Positions 37,121 to 46,262 are shown, counted from the stretch's first letter. The stretch: DNA of 64,000 nt from Chamaesiphon minutus PCC 6605 (GCF_000317145.1 NC_019697.1:4724886-4788885), one strand, 5' to 3'. Notes: a model not told the origin generated them from the letters alone. Numbers and translations are program-made.

Positions 37121-37777
37121 ATGCATTATTTTCGCACTAATCGTCAAAAGTTAATCGATAGCTTGCAGCAGCATGGCTTATGGTTGGTTATCTATTTATC
37201 GATCTTAGCGATCGTTGCTTGGCTATGTAGTGAGGTATGGGAAAAAGAAGCTTTTAGCTTCGATCGATCTTTCTTATTATGGCTTCATCAATTTGCCAAT
37301 CCTCAACTCGATCGGCTGATGTTATTTTTTACGGCTTTGGGCGATCCACCCACTGTAGTGGCAATTTTTGTTTTGACGATTGCATGGCTGATATTCAAGC
37401 AGCGATATTCTGATGTAATTAAATTTGCGATCGTTTGCGTGGGTGGTGTGATTATCAACCAGGAAATGAAGTTATTTTTTGCCAAACCGCGTCCCGAATT
37501 ATGGCAGAGGTTGATAACAGATATGACGTATTCTTTTCCTAGCGGTCATGCCACAGGTTCGATGGTGGTGTATGGTTTTCTTGCTTATATATTAGCTAAA
37601 CAATGGTTGAAGTATCAGATATATATTTACGCGATCGCGAGTATGGTAATTGTCTCGATCGGCTTTAGTCGCTTGTATTTAGGGGTGCATTATCCGACGG
37701 ATATTATTGCTGGTTATGGCATCGGATTTTTGTGGCTGGCTACTTGTTTGAGGTTGGATTTTCGATTTAGGAGATAA
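37121..37777 (+). CDS. PAP2-family membrane phosphatase
   Basis: The 218-residue protein has about five or six membrane segments and the three-part acid phosphatase site: KLFFAKPRP (near 121-129), FPSGHATGS (near 143) and SRLYLGVHYPTDIIAGY (near 184). Family members remove phosphate from phosphatidic acid, diacylglycerol pyrophosphate or undecaprenyl pyrophosphate at the membrane surface. Which of these applies here cannot be read from the sequence. Confidence 0.92.
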   Translation: MHYFRTNRQKLIDSLQQHGLWLVIYLSILAIVAWLCSEVWEKEAFSFDRSFLLWLHQFANPQLDRLMLFFTALGDPPTVVAIFVLTIAWLIFKQRYSDVIKFAIVCVGGVIINQEMKLFFAKPRPELWQRLITDMTYSFPSGHATGSMVVYGFLAYILAKQWLKYQIYIYAIASMVIVSIGFSRLYLGVHYPTDIIAGYGIGFLWLATCLRLDFRFRR

Positions 37778-37779
37778 GC

Positions 37780-37830
37780 TAAAATCCTCGGTAGGGGCAA
37801 TTCATGAACTACCCTTACCGAGGATTTTAG
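37780..37830. terminator. Bidirectional terminator between PAP2 gene and cydB
   Basis: CTAAAATCCTCGGTA and TACCGAGGATTTTAG are perfect complements 12 bases... extended inward by GGG/CCC. The loop carries GGGGCAATTCATGAA, the core of the R2 repeats, so this terminator looks derived from that family. The two flanking genes are convergent. Confidence 0.8.
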
Positions 37831-37841
37831 ACCTTCATTGC

Positions 37842-38855
37842 CTACTTATACTCGACCCCAGTAACGACTTTACCCCGAAACACCACATAATTGTAGATGT
37901 TGTAGAAGATCATAATCGGAATTAGTACCCCAATAAAAGTCAGCATGAATACCAACGCACTTGGCGAAGCCGCAGCCTGGTAAATCGTAACTTGTGTTGG
38001 AATCACATAGGGAAATATAATTAGCCCTAACCCGACAAAGCTGAGGAAGAAAAGCAAAATTGTCCAGATAAAAGGAGTTTTTTCTTCTTGCTTATCGATA
38101 CTTCTAATCAACAGGTAAACTAATAACACTCCTAGGAGTGGAATCGCTGCAAATACGTAGATCGTCGGTGCTGAAAATAATCGCACCCGCGTTGTTTCAT
38201 AAAAGACTGGCGTCACAATCGTAATTAAAACTGCACCGATAAATGTAGTGATGGTCGCGAGTTTGGCGGTTTTGTAGTGAGTTTTTTGCAATTCCCCTTC
38301 AGTTTTCAAGATCAGATAGGTAGAGCCGATTAAGACATAACCTTGAATCAGAGTCAAAGCCACGAGAATCGATCGCCAATCTAACCAATCCCAAGTCGAA
38401 CCAGCAAAATGACCCGCAGCATCGACCGTAATTCCTTCGAGCGTACTACCGAGTGCGAATCCTTGACCTAAAGCAGCTAAAAAACTACCCAGGCCGAAGG
38501 CATAATTCCAGAACAATTTATTATTAGAATGTTCGCGAAACTCAAATGCTACTGCCCGAAAAACTAGCCCAAAAATCATCATGAAGATGGGGATATATAA
38601 GGCCGTAAGAATTGTATTGTATGCTAGTGGAAATGCCCCAAATAAGGCACCAGCCATCACGACTAACCAGGTTTCATTGGCATCCCAAATATTTCCCAAA
38701 CTAGTCATCAATAGGCCGCGCCGTTCTTCATCGGAGCTAGTGAGCGAGAGGATGCCTACACCCAAATCGAACCCGTCTAACATCACATATAAGAACAAAA
38801 ACAAGCCCAAAATCACAAACCAAACTTGCGGCAGAAAATGTAATAATGCGTCCAT
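37842..38855 (-). CDS. cydB: Cytochrome bd-type quinol oxidase subunit II
   Basis: The 337-residue protein has nine or so membrane segments and the CydB landmarks LYVMLDGFDLGVGIL near the N-terminus, GNIWDANETWLVV near 52-64, and FREHSNNKLFW. It forms with CydA the terminal oxidase that moves electrons from quinol to O2. It is the second gene of cydA-cydB; the 171-bp spacer holds an R1 repeat. Confidence 0.96.
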   Translation of the reverse strand: MDALLHFLPQVWFVILGLFLFLYVMLDGFDLGVGILSLTSSDEERRGLLMTSLGNIWDANETWLVVMAGALFGAFPLAYNTILTALYIPIFMMIFGLVFRAVAFEFREHSNNKLFWNYAFGLGSFLAALGQGFALGSTLEGITVDAAGHFAGSTWDWLDWRSILVALTLIQGYVLIGSTYLILKTEGELQKTHYKTAKLATITTFIGAVLITIVTPVFYETTRVRLFSAPTIYVFAAIPLLGVLLVYLLIRSIDKQEEKTPFIWTILLFFLSFVGLGLIIFPYVIPTQVTIYQAAASPSALVFMLTFIGVLIPIMIFYNIYNYVVFRGKVVTGVEYK

Positions 38856-38910
38856 GAAAACTCCTACAAGACCTTTGGTAAAAGCTAGCGATTGAAATTG
38901 CCGCTAATGT

Positions 38911-38993
38911 TGCAAGGTCAGCGTAGGCGGACTAATCTGTTAGTCTGCGTCGGCGGACCTTGCACTCCGAGCAGCGGTTAAAAACCGCTGAAG
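38911..38993. repeat. Repeat R1, copy 2, between cydA and cydB
   Basis: TGCAAGGTC...GGCGGACTA and TAGTCTGCG...GACCTTGCA form an imperfect 24-bp inverted repeat (38911-38964), followed by a small hairpin AGCGGTTAAAAACCGCT. The right half matches 55455-55495. Confidence 0.75.
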
Positions 38994-39026
38994 TTATTGA
39001 CATCTAACACATTCCCTATTCCCTAG

Positions 39027-40469
39027 TTATTGTTGCGCTTCTACTGGTCGGCGATCCGGGACGGATTCGGCGGGTTCGGTATTAATGACAAATTGACCGT
39101 CTGCACCTGGTACTGGTAAATCCAGTTTTGGCCCTTCACCAATAATCCGACTGCCAAAGTAGAGTGTCGTCACGAATAAGAGCGAGTAGACAACCATAAA
39201 GAAAATTAGGGAAGTCAAAACATTATTCGGCGGGACATTGGAGACCCCATCTGCCGTGCGAATGCGATCGTAAAGTACCCACGGTTGGCGTCCTACGCAG
39301 CGCACCACCCAACCAGCTTCGATCGCGATATAGCCTAAAGGTGCCGCAAACATCCACAGGCGCATCAACCACTTTTGCGCGCCAATTTTGTCGGGTGCGA
39401 GGTTGCCCCGATACCACTCAACCACATTCCACAACATTACTGCTGCTAAAAAGAAGCCGATGGCGATCATCACTCGGAAGGAATAATAAATCAATCCGAC
39501 CATTTTGGGGCGATCTTCACGTTTCCACTCATTCAGTCCCGGTACGGGTACCGATAGATTTTTGCGAAACTCTAAAATATAACCCAAAGCATTAGGAATT
39601 GTCAGTTCCCACGAGTTGCGGTTATTTGCTTCATCGGGGATTGCTAGCAAGCTCCAGTCCGCTGGTTGACCCGCCGGACTGCTCTCCCACTTAGATTCCA
39701 TCGCCGCGAGCTTTGTCGGCTGATAATAAGCCACTTGCTCGGCACTGAGGTGTCCGGCATAGATTTGAATCGGCGCAACCGCAATTGTGGTTGCAAGGAT
39801 AATTTTGAGAGAACGACTAAAAAAGGCGGTATGGCGATCTTTGAGGATATACCAAGCACTAATACCGCCAATCATAAATAGCGACGTTTCTAGCGTCGCC
39901 AAGAACATGTGAGCGACACTTTTGACCATAAATGGATTCAAAATCGCCTGAAAATAATCGCTCACGATAAACTTTCCATTCACCATTGCGCCACCAGCAG
40001 GAGTTTGGAGCCAAGAGTTCGCAGAAAGAATCCAAAAGATCGACAGGTTGGCACCAAAAGCAACCATGATGGTCGCTAAGTAGTGAATTGGCGGTGCAAC
40101 TCGTCCCCAACCAAAAATCATAATCCCTAAAAAACCAGCTTCGAGCATAAAGGCCATCGAAGCTTCAAACCCCAACACGCTACCAAAGAAATCCCCGACA
40201 GCTTCGGACAGAGGCCCCCAATTGGTACCGAACTGAAACTCTAACGGTAACCCAGTGGCAACGCCAATCCCAAAGTTCAAGATATACAGCTTCGACCAGA
40301 AGCGGATGTGAAGGTAATAATCCGGGTCGCGGGTCTTCAGCCACAGTCCTTCGATGATAACTAGATAGATGGACATCCCTGTGGTCAACACAGGCCACAG
40401 CATATGAAAAATGGCTGTAAAAGCAAACTGCATTCGCGAGAGGGCAACGGTATTTGAAAAAATATCCAT
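39027..40469 (-). CDS. cydA: Cytochrome bd-type quinol oxidase subunit I
   Basis: The 480-residue protein keeps the haem ligands in their usual settings: FTAIFHMLWPVLTTG near residue 22, GFEASMAFMLEAGFLGIM near 101-118 and SVAHMFLATLETS near 185. The Q-loop is short (about residues 255-320), as in the cyanide-insensitive (CioA) subfamily rather than E. coli CydA. Cyanobacterial bd oxidases work as an alternative route for plastoquinol oxidation. It is followed by cydB. Confidence 0.96.
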   Translation of the reverse strand: MDIFSNTVALSRMQFAFTAIFHMLWPVLTTGMSIYLVIIEGLWLKTRDPDYYLHIRFWSKLYILNFGIGVATGLPLEFQFGTNWGPLSEAVGDFFGSVLGFEASMAFMLEAGFLGIMIFGWGRVAPPIHYLATIMVAFGANLSIFWILSANSWLQTPAGGAMVNGKFIVSDYFQAILNPFMVKSVAHMFLATLETSLFMIGGISAWYILKDRHTAFFSRSLKIILATTIAVAPIQIYAGHLSAEQVAYYQPTKLAAMESKWESSPAGQPADWSLLAIPDEANNRNSWELTIPNALGYILEFRKNLSVPVPGLNEWKREDRPKMVGLIYYSFRVMIAIGFFLAAVMLWNVVEWYRGNLAPDKIGAQKWLMRLWMFAAPLGYIAIEAGWVVRCVGRQPWVLYDRIRTADGVSNVPPNNVLTSLIFFMVVYSLLFVTTLYFGSRIIGEGPKLDLPVPGADGQFVINTEPAESVPDRRPVEAQQ

Positions 40470-40765
40470 GTCTGACCTGCTATTTGGTTTGAATTTTCAT
40501 TTGACCTAGTTTAATGATAGACACTTTATGTAGTGAAAAGCTCGATCGATCCAATTTAGTACGCACATCTATGTCAATTCGTCAACCGTAGCAGCCGCCT
40601 GACTATCGAGGGAATTGGATAAATTGTAGGTTAGATAGCGGATGCGCGTTTCTCCGATGGGAGCGGCTACGCCAACGTAGGGTTTCCCGACGGTTTATTG
40701 ATGGTGTTGAGTTTCGCTATCTGGGTTGAACTCTGCGCGATATCTGTAAATCGATCGCACGCGTT
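40470..40765. other. Region upstream of cydA with repeat R7
   Basis: 40640-40694 holds CGGATGCGCGTTTCTCC and GGCTACGCCAACGTAGGGTT followed by TCCCGACGG; the second part recurs at 62371-62409. No gene seen. Confidence 0.55.
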
Positions 40766-42063
40766 TTAGCGGCTCTGCTCATTATTTGTGTATCTCCGGA
40801 TCGTATCGATGGTCTGTTGATATTTAGTCATATTGCCATCTTGTTTGTAGAGTTTGGCAGCTTGTTGAAGGTATAAAATTGCCAACATCCGATCGTTATT
40901 TTTTTTGACCGATGGGCGGGGCGCAAGCCTCCGCATTCATGCGTGGGGTCGAGCCTGTCGCGGTCATCTGACCGCCTTGAAGCGATGCCACGGCTTTAGC
41001 CGCAGTATGCGCTTCACTAATGGTAAAATTGGCTTGTGAGTAGAAACAACCATCTACGCGTTGAAACATCCTAGTACTGAGAAATCCAGGCAACGGAAAG
41101 ATCCGACTAGAATCGGAATAGTTAAAGGGCAAATAATGGCAGGATGTTGAGCGTACCGATTTGGCAGAGTGATGGACTTAGAAAACATACACATTTAAGA
41201 AGTATACGCAAGGATTGAGCGACCGCCTTGGTGGCGCGCTTCGCGTTCGATCCGAGTGGGTAGCGGCGCATTGATAACGCCTTTGTGAGTTCAATTGTGA
41301 ACTGTGCAAGAATCCCCTGCTTTAACGAATCGAACCGCTTGCGGTGCGACAGAGCAAGCATGGGGATTATCAAGACCTCCTTAGCCATGCGGGCATAAAA
41401 TTCTGCTCGATCGGCATTAAGTGTTTGCAGGAGTCTTCTAGCAGAGATACTACTACGTCTATTTGGGCTAGTGCTATCGCGTATGAATCCATCCGATCTC
41501 ACACCACCCTGACGATTGCTACTGCTAGGATCGAGCATGGCATTAGCCATTTGCAGGGCAGTCGGGCTGCCCTCTTTTTTGGCTAATATGGCAGCTTGAC
41601 GGTAATCGGCCATCGCTCCCGATCGATCGCCCCCGCCGCACGCCAATACCTGCGCTGGTAATACGCATAAGAATACTCGGCAACGGGATAAATTTCGCCA
41701 GCTCTTTTAAAATCGGCAATGCTAGCAGCCGCCTTACTCGGGTCGCGCTTCTGGAGTTCGCCGCGCAGAACGTAGAGATTAGCTAGATTCAGCTTGACAT
41801 AATAATCTGGTAAATCTTTGGGATAGAGCTGAATCGCCCGATCGAGTTTTTGGAGCGAACTTTGATATGTTGCACCTAGCTGTGGCTGTTGGCGTTGTCG
41901 CCGTACATTTGTTTGAAACCGCTGTAATTCTGTTGTAGCTTCCACCCCGAGTTTGTTCGCTAGGGTAAAGTTCTGATTGTCTTCTAGCCATCGATCTAAT
42001 CGATCGACTGGGATCGGCTTGCTAATGTATGGCGATGGTATAAACACTGCTGAAGCTAACTGA
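40766..42063 (-). pseudogene. Trypsin/TPR gene, C-terminal fragment (degraded)
   Basis: Read on the minus strand, the first part (42063-41600) encodes VFIPSPYISKPIPVDRLDRW then TPR-like helices (LQKLDRAIQLYPKDLPDYY, LANLYVLRGELQKRDPSKAA). A frameshift near 41640 moves to another frame with GAMADYRQAAILAKKEGSPT and ALQMANAML. Then about 700 bases are scrambled and contain an R6-like repeat (41217-41252). The original end reappears at about 40900-40766 as AILYLQQAAKLYKQDGNMTK and IDTIRRYTNNEQSR with a stop at 40766. It is the third piece of the gene whose start is at 45693. Confidence 0.75.
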
Positions 42064-42070
42064 TACCAAT

Positions 42071-42637
42071 TTAAATGGTGTTGACGACAGATAGTGCATC
42101 TAAAATGAATGGATATCCGGTAATACTCGCAATGATTTCAGGAGTTAGTTCTGCCAAAAGTTGCCCTACCTTGATTTGAAGTTCTTCCAGAGTTTTGACT
42201 GAAGCCCATCGTAGATCAGCTTTGAGATATTGCCACAAGTGCTCAATTGGATTTAGTTCTGGGCAATAAGGTGGTTGAAATATCAGGATAATATTTTCTG
42301 GTATCACCAATTTCTTGCTGGTATGAAAACGACCATTGTCAACTTGAATAACATTGAGACTATCTGGATAAATCTTGGCAAATTCATCCAAAAACCGTTG
42401 AAAGCACTCGGTATCGACATGAGAGAATTGCAGAAAAAAAGACTCTCCTGTGGCTGGTTCAACCGCCCCATATAGCCAAAATGCCTTAAATAGCCATTGC
42501 CATTCTCCAATCGGTTTAATGCCGCAAGCCGTCAGCAATCTACCAATTAACGTTTTGAGTCCAAACCGACTTTCATCTTGAACAAAATACCTTAAAGGTC
42601 GCTCATTCTGGCGATCGAATAAACTTAACAGTTCCAA
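42071..42637 (-). CDS. IS630 transposase, catalytic part
   Basis: The 188-residue frame has the DDE triad: YFVQDESRFG (first Asp), VIQVDNGRFHTSKK (second Asp) and PELNPIEHLWQYLK (Glu, in the usual NPIEHLW context). Its own start would be a TTG; it is probably produced by -1 frameshifting from the upstream frame at seven consecutive A's (minus strand; 42651-42657). Confidence 0.9.
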   Translation of the reverse strand: MELLSLFDRQNERPLRYFVQDESRFGLKTLIGRLLTACGIKPIGEWQWLFKAFWLYGAVEPATGESFFLQFSHVDTECFQRFLDEFAKIYPDSLNVIQVDNGRFHTSKKLVIPENIILIFQPPYCPELNPIEHLWQYLKADLRWASVKTLEELQIKVGQLLAELTPEIIASITGYPFILDALSVVNTI

Positions 42638-42645
42638 GTCCGAAG

Positions 42646-43140
42646 CTAAGTTTTTTTAAAAGCCAAACGGCTGTCCCGATCTTGCTTGTAATGTTGTGGT
42701 CGTGCTACTTTCAGCTTGGCTTTGAGCCGATAGCGGGTCATTTGATAAACCGCATGATACTCTGCTTCGACGCCTAACGTTTCGGACAACCATTCCTGGA
42801 CTGCTCCATAGCTATCAAATCCATTTTCTGGATCTTGTAATCGTTTTGACAACGACTCTTCTGCCCAGGTCGGAATTACCCGATTGCCCCCGCCTGGGCT
42901 ACTTTTGACACTTTCTAATGCTGCCAATCCTCCGGTGCGATAGATTCTTAACCATTCTTGTAATGTCCCTCGATGTCTCCCAATTGCTTTAGCAATCTTG
43001 CTGATGCTGGGTGCCTTCTCTTGTTTGAGCCAGTAGAGTACCTGGAGCCTTTCCTTGACTATCGGCTGGCTGGCTTGATGTAATCTTGCGGTTATTTCTT
43101 CTAAGCTCTGTGCGATCGTAATTGAGGTTTTTCCTGCCAT
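42646..43140 (-). CDS. IS630 transposase, DNA-binding part
   Basis: The 164-residue frame holds two helix-turn-helix units (ISKIAKAIGRHRGTLQEWL and the winged part GGGNRVIPTWAEESLSKRL). It ends in LAFKKT just after an A7 run; a -1 slip there enters the catalytic frame in NLASDLELLSLF. The two frames together give a complete transposase of about 350 residues. Confidence 0.9.
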   Translation of the reverse strand: MAGKTSITIAQSLEEITARLHQASQPIVKERLQVLYWLKQEKAPSISKIAKAIGRHRGTLQEWLRIYRTGGLAALESVKSSPGGGNRVIPTWAEESLSKRLQDPENGFDSYGAVQEWLSETLGVEAEYHAVYQMTRYRLKAKLKVARPQHYKQDRDSRLAFKKT

Positions 43141-43206
43141 CTCTATCTCTCTTATCCTCCATTTCTCATTTTAGCCGATCTGTCATCCCTTAAATTTAAA
43201 TTGGTA

Positions 43207-43668
43207 TGATAATTTTTGATCATATCGCTGCTGGTAGCAGCTCTATTCCCTAATTGCAGGTTAACTGAAAATTTTAAAAAATGAGACATCGCATAGTTAG
43301 GCTGGAGTTGAATGCTCTGATTTATATATGCCAAAGCCTGTTGCTTATCTTGTTTGATATTATCGGTATCCGGGGCGATAAATTTATTCATCCCCAAAAT
43401 CAAAAAGTCATCGGCACTTTGCGGGGGGTGATACTGATTTTCCCAACTTGTCCTATCAAATTGGATGTTAATAACCATTGCGTGGATACACCGCGATTAA
43501 ACCCCATCTTGTTACCATAGTTGTCGCTCTTAGATGGGGTCGATCGAGTAGTGCGATCGCTCGGATCGTGCCAAAAAGTACCTACAGTAATGCGATCTCC
43601 ATGACCGTGAATGGCGACTACTCGTCCCTGTCGATCGAATACTGCACTACCACTCATGCCTTTGTTAG
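43207..43668 (-). pseudogene. Trypsin/TPR gene, middle fragment
   Basis: The minus strand starts with NKGMSGSAVFDRQGRVVAIHG, which contains the catalytic Ser of the protease (GMSGS). It continues to MGFNRGVSTQWLL, where the frame breaks near 43470. The next frame reads NIQFDRTSWENQYHPPQSAD and a first TPR-like unit (ALAYINQSIQLQPNYAMSHF), ending at the IS630. Removing the IS at 43674-45167 with one copy of the 5-bp duplication joins this fragment in frame to the upstream one. Confidence 0.85.
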
Positions 43669-43673
43669 TGTAA
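43669..43673. repeat. Target-site duplication TGTAA, left copy
   Basis: TGTAA here is repeated at 45168-45172, immediately outside the other end of the IS4-type element. Confidence 0.8.
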
Positions 43674-45167
43674 CTCGATGTTCAAGTTTTTGAAAACTGC
43701 TGAAGTGTATGATATGGGATGAAGGATCGGTATAGAAAGGTAAAGACATGCTACTCAATAAGCCTTTGCCCTTCATCGAAGACTTTATCAACGAATTGAA
43801 CAAGGGACTGAAAAGTTACAATCCAGATGGGGGCTTGAGCAGAATTCAGCGTGGATGGATCGGATTCTGTCTGATGGGCATAATACTGACGAACAGCGTA
43901 TGCTGGGCAAGATTTGAACGGGTGAGCCTGGGGAAATACAGCCTGGGAGCCTTATCATGGATGTTTCGCAAATCCAAACTGCCATGGGAGATGATGCTTC
44001 AAGTTAGTATAGCAATAGTGCTCAAGCAGTATGGTATTTCTGGAGGTACTTTGGTGACTGACGACTCAGATCATCAGCGCAGTAAGAAGACACCAAGGTT
44101 ATTCAAAACCCATAAAATCAGAGACAAAGGTAGCGGGGGATATATAAATGGTCAAAACATAGTGTTATTAATACTAGTTACTGACAAAGTGAGCTTGCCA
44201 GTTGGATTTGAGGTCTATCAACCTGACCCTCAACAACAAGCATGGACAAGAGAAGATCAACGTCTGAGAAAGAAAGGTATCGCGAAAAAAAACCGCCCAG
44301 AGGCTCCACCCCATAATCCAGACTACCCAACTAAACCAGAATTAGTGTTGCGATTAATGGAGCAGTTTCGGAAGCACCACAGTCAAATCAAGATCAAAGC
44401 CGTCGTTGCTGATGCACTATATGGTCAGGCAAAATTCATGGATGCAGCATCAGGCTTATTTGGTGGAGTCCAAGTCATTAGCCAATTGCGTTATAACCAA
44501 AATATTCGTTTTCGAGGCCGAAAACAAAGCCTAAAGCACTATTTTTCAAGTTATCCGGGAGTTCCTCAAGAGTTGAGTATTCGAGGTCAACCTGCCATTA
44601 CAGCCAATGTTGGAAGTATCAGAGTGGAAGTTTGTGCTCACGGAAAAAAGCGATTTGTGATTGCGCTGAAGTATCCGGGTGAGCAAGATTATCGATATTT
44701 AGTTGCTACGGATCTGACTTGGCGCACCATAGATATCATCCAAGCGTATACACTGAGATGGTTAGTAGAGGTTTTCATCGAGGACTGGAAGTCTTATGAA
44801 GGTTGGGCGCAGTTGGCCAAGCAAACAGGTAAAGAAGGGACAAGCCGTGGCCTGACCCTGAGTCTGTTGCTTGACTTATGCCTCTTGCTTCACCCGAGAC
44901 AAATAGCCCGCGTTGACAGCAAGCTGCCCGCATATACTGTGGGCAGTCTACTCCGCAATCTTCAGATGGAAGCTTTGTTGTTATATTTTGAGCAGTTGCT
45001 ACAAGCACCTAATCCGGTTGAGCAGTTGAATCAATTAAGTCAATCAGTTCAGGAGTTTTTCCTTTTGAGATCGTCTGGTAAACATATGAGTGGTAGAGAT
45101 TTAGGTCGCTTAGAACCCACTCCCTCCCTCAATCGTCGAGCTGTAGCTTAAAAACTTGAACATCGAG
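43674..45167 (+). mobile_element. IS4-type insertion sequence (1494 bp)
   Basis: Terminal inverted repeats of 18 bp (CTCGATGTTCAAGTTTTT) are perfect at both ends, flanked by the 5-bp duplication TGTAA. A single full-length transposase gene fills it. It is inserted in the trypsin-like gene and its duplication restores the interrupted codons when removed. Confidence 0.93.
43748..45151 (+). CDS. IS4-type DDE transposase
   Basis: The 467-residue protein has the DDE positions: TDDSDHQRSKKT (first Asp, near residue 101), VVADALYGQAKF (second), and the YREK signature of IS4 transposases, Y-TL-R-WLV-E-VFIEDW-K, near 340-354. The frame is open from start to stop, and the ends of the element are perfect, so it could still be mobile. 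The exact IS subgroup (IS4, IS701 or neighbour) cannot be set by eye. Confidence 0.93.
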   Translation: MLLNKPLPFIEDFINELNKGLKSYNPDGGLSRIQRGWIGFCLMGIILTNSVCWARFERVSLGKYSLGALSWMFRKSKLPWEMMLQVSIAIVLKQYGISGGTLVTDDSDHQRSKKTPRLFKTHKIRDKGSGGYINGQNIVLLILVTDKVSLPVGFEVYQPDPQQQAWTREDQRLRKKGIAKKNRPEAPPHNPDYPTKPELVLRLMEQFRKHHSQIKIKAVVADALYGQAKFMDAASGLFGGVQVISQLRYNQNIRFRGRKQSLKHYFSSYPGVPQELSIRGQPAITANVGSIRVEVCAHGKKRFVIALKYPGEQDYRYLVATDLTWRTIDIIQAYTLRWLVEVFIEDWKSYEGWAQLAKQTGKEGTSRGLTLSLLLDLCLLLHPRQIARVDSKLPAYTVGSLLRNLQMEALLLYFEQLLQAPNPVEQLNQLSQSVQEFFLLRSSGKHMSGRDLGRLEPTPSLNRRAVA

Positions 45168-45172
45168 TGTAA

Positions 45173-45693
45173 GCATTATACACAAGGCTATAGCCGCCCC
45201 GATCTCCCGAAAGACGTCTTTGAGCATTAATTAGCACCTCGCCACCAGCAAAAGTAAACCCAGCAGCTTCGGCGGCAAAACCTGACGTGTAAATGATATC
45301 GCCTGGTTTGACTGCGGTGCAGTCGCCCAATCGAGCCAGTGGATAGTTGTTAGAACTGATAAATTCGATCGCGGCGAGATCTAAATTTGGGGAGGTAATA
45401 ACCTGCTTGTCCGTGGCTAGATAGCGGCGGCCATCGGCTGTGGTAATAGTGTAAGTACAGCTATTTTCTGGACATCTGGTGACGTGTTTGTTGGTAATGA
45501 GGGAGTAGATGCTGCCCCGCTTTTTGAGCAAAAATCCCGAACCACGACCGATCGATCGTCCATTTTGGCTCACATCGATTCTCGCCGTCACTGACTTAGC
45601 AATATTATAAACTTCGCGAGTAGTTGCCGCCCGAACGGGCTGGGCAATCCAGACACCTAGGGTGGCTACGGCTGACAAAATAATTAGTTTCAT
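45173..45693 (-). pseudogene. Secreted trypsin-like protease/TPR gene, N-terminal fragment
   Basis: From the ATG at 45693 the fragment has a signal peptide (MKLIILSAVATLGVWIAQPV, then RA-A) and the first part of a trypsin-like domain: GRGSGFLLKKRGSIYSLITN with His in TNKHVTR, and Asp in SPNLDLAAIE. The frame goes RRLSGDRGGYSLVYNAYT, then reads into the IS end as RCSSF and stops. The catalytic Ser is in the next fragment (43668). Two exported cysteine pairs (RCPENSC) fit a periplasmic enzyme. Two IS elements and at least two frameshifts make the gene non-functional. Confidence 0.88.
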
Positions 45694-45872
45694 GGCATTT
45701 GGCACCAAATACAGAAAATCTCGCTCTCATCGCAAAATTATCACGGTCGTGGGGAATGCTAGAATTGAGCTTAGGTATCAATTGTATCTAAATGTCGAGA
45801 CTTGCTCGCTCATTGCCCTGGAGCGCAGTACAATCTACATTTAGATCGAGCAACAATCACTAGGTGTTCGCT

Positions 45873-46262
45873 ATGGAAGAATGGCAAAACGAAATCGCCG
45901 CCGCGTTCAAAGATTTAACCGCGTTGTTTGATGAATTTGGTCGCGAACTCACGGAATTTGTTGAAGAAGTTACCACAGAAGCTCAGGAAATCCTTACTCT
46001 CCAATGGGACGAACTGAAAGAAGTGCTGACAGAATTTTGGCAAGAGATCGAATTAGACTTTGAAGAACCTAGTGCCACGATCTGGGATATCCCCATCTCT
46101 ACCAAGCCCGTGGCAGATCCGGCAACACATCCCGCTTGCGTGGGCTGTATCAACTATAATGGGACTGTCTATGGTGGCAATATGTTAGTTTGCGGGATTT
46201 ATCCTTACGGTTGCGGTAGCGATACCTGCGCCGATTGGGAAGGTGAGAACGATCTCAACTAG
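45873..46262 (+). CDS. Hypothetical protein with helical N-terminus and Cys-rich C-terminus
   Basis: From the ATG at 45873 the protein is 129 residues; a GTG three codons upstream is an alternative. The first 70 residues form an acidic amphipathic coiled coil (EFVEEVTTEAQEILTLQWDE). The last 40 hold five Cys in a tight pattern (HPACVGC, LVCGIYPYGCGSDTCADWE), suggesting a metal site. I have no family name for certain; the Cys tail is of a kind seen in conserved cyanobacterial proteins. Confidence 0.75.
   Translation: MEEWQNEIAAAFKDLTALFDEFGRELTEFVEEVTTEAQEILTLQWDELKEVLTEFWQEIELDFEEPSATIWDIPISTKPVADPATHPACVGCINYNGTVYGGNMLVCGIYPYGCGSDTCADWEGENDLN

Larger units (their letters stand above)
42066..43204 (-). 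mobile_element. IS630-family insertion sequence (1139 bp)
   Basis: Ends begin CCAATTTAAAT on both sides as inverted repeats, continuing with a matched GACAGAT. Both ends are bordered by TA (42064-42065 and 43205-43206), the dinucleotide target that IS630/Tc1-type elements duplicate. Two transposase frames fill it. It is inserted in the trypsin/TPR gene. Confidence 0.9.

Noticed and set aside
40896-41132. Minus-strand 78-codon frame
   Set aside because: It lies in the scrambled part of the broken protease/TPR gene and includes repeat-derived sequence.
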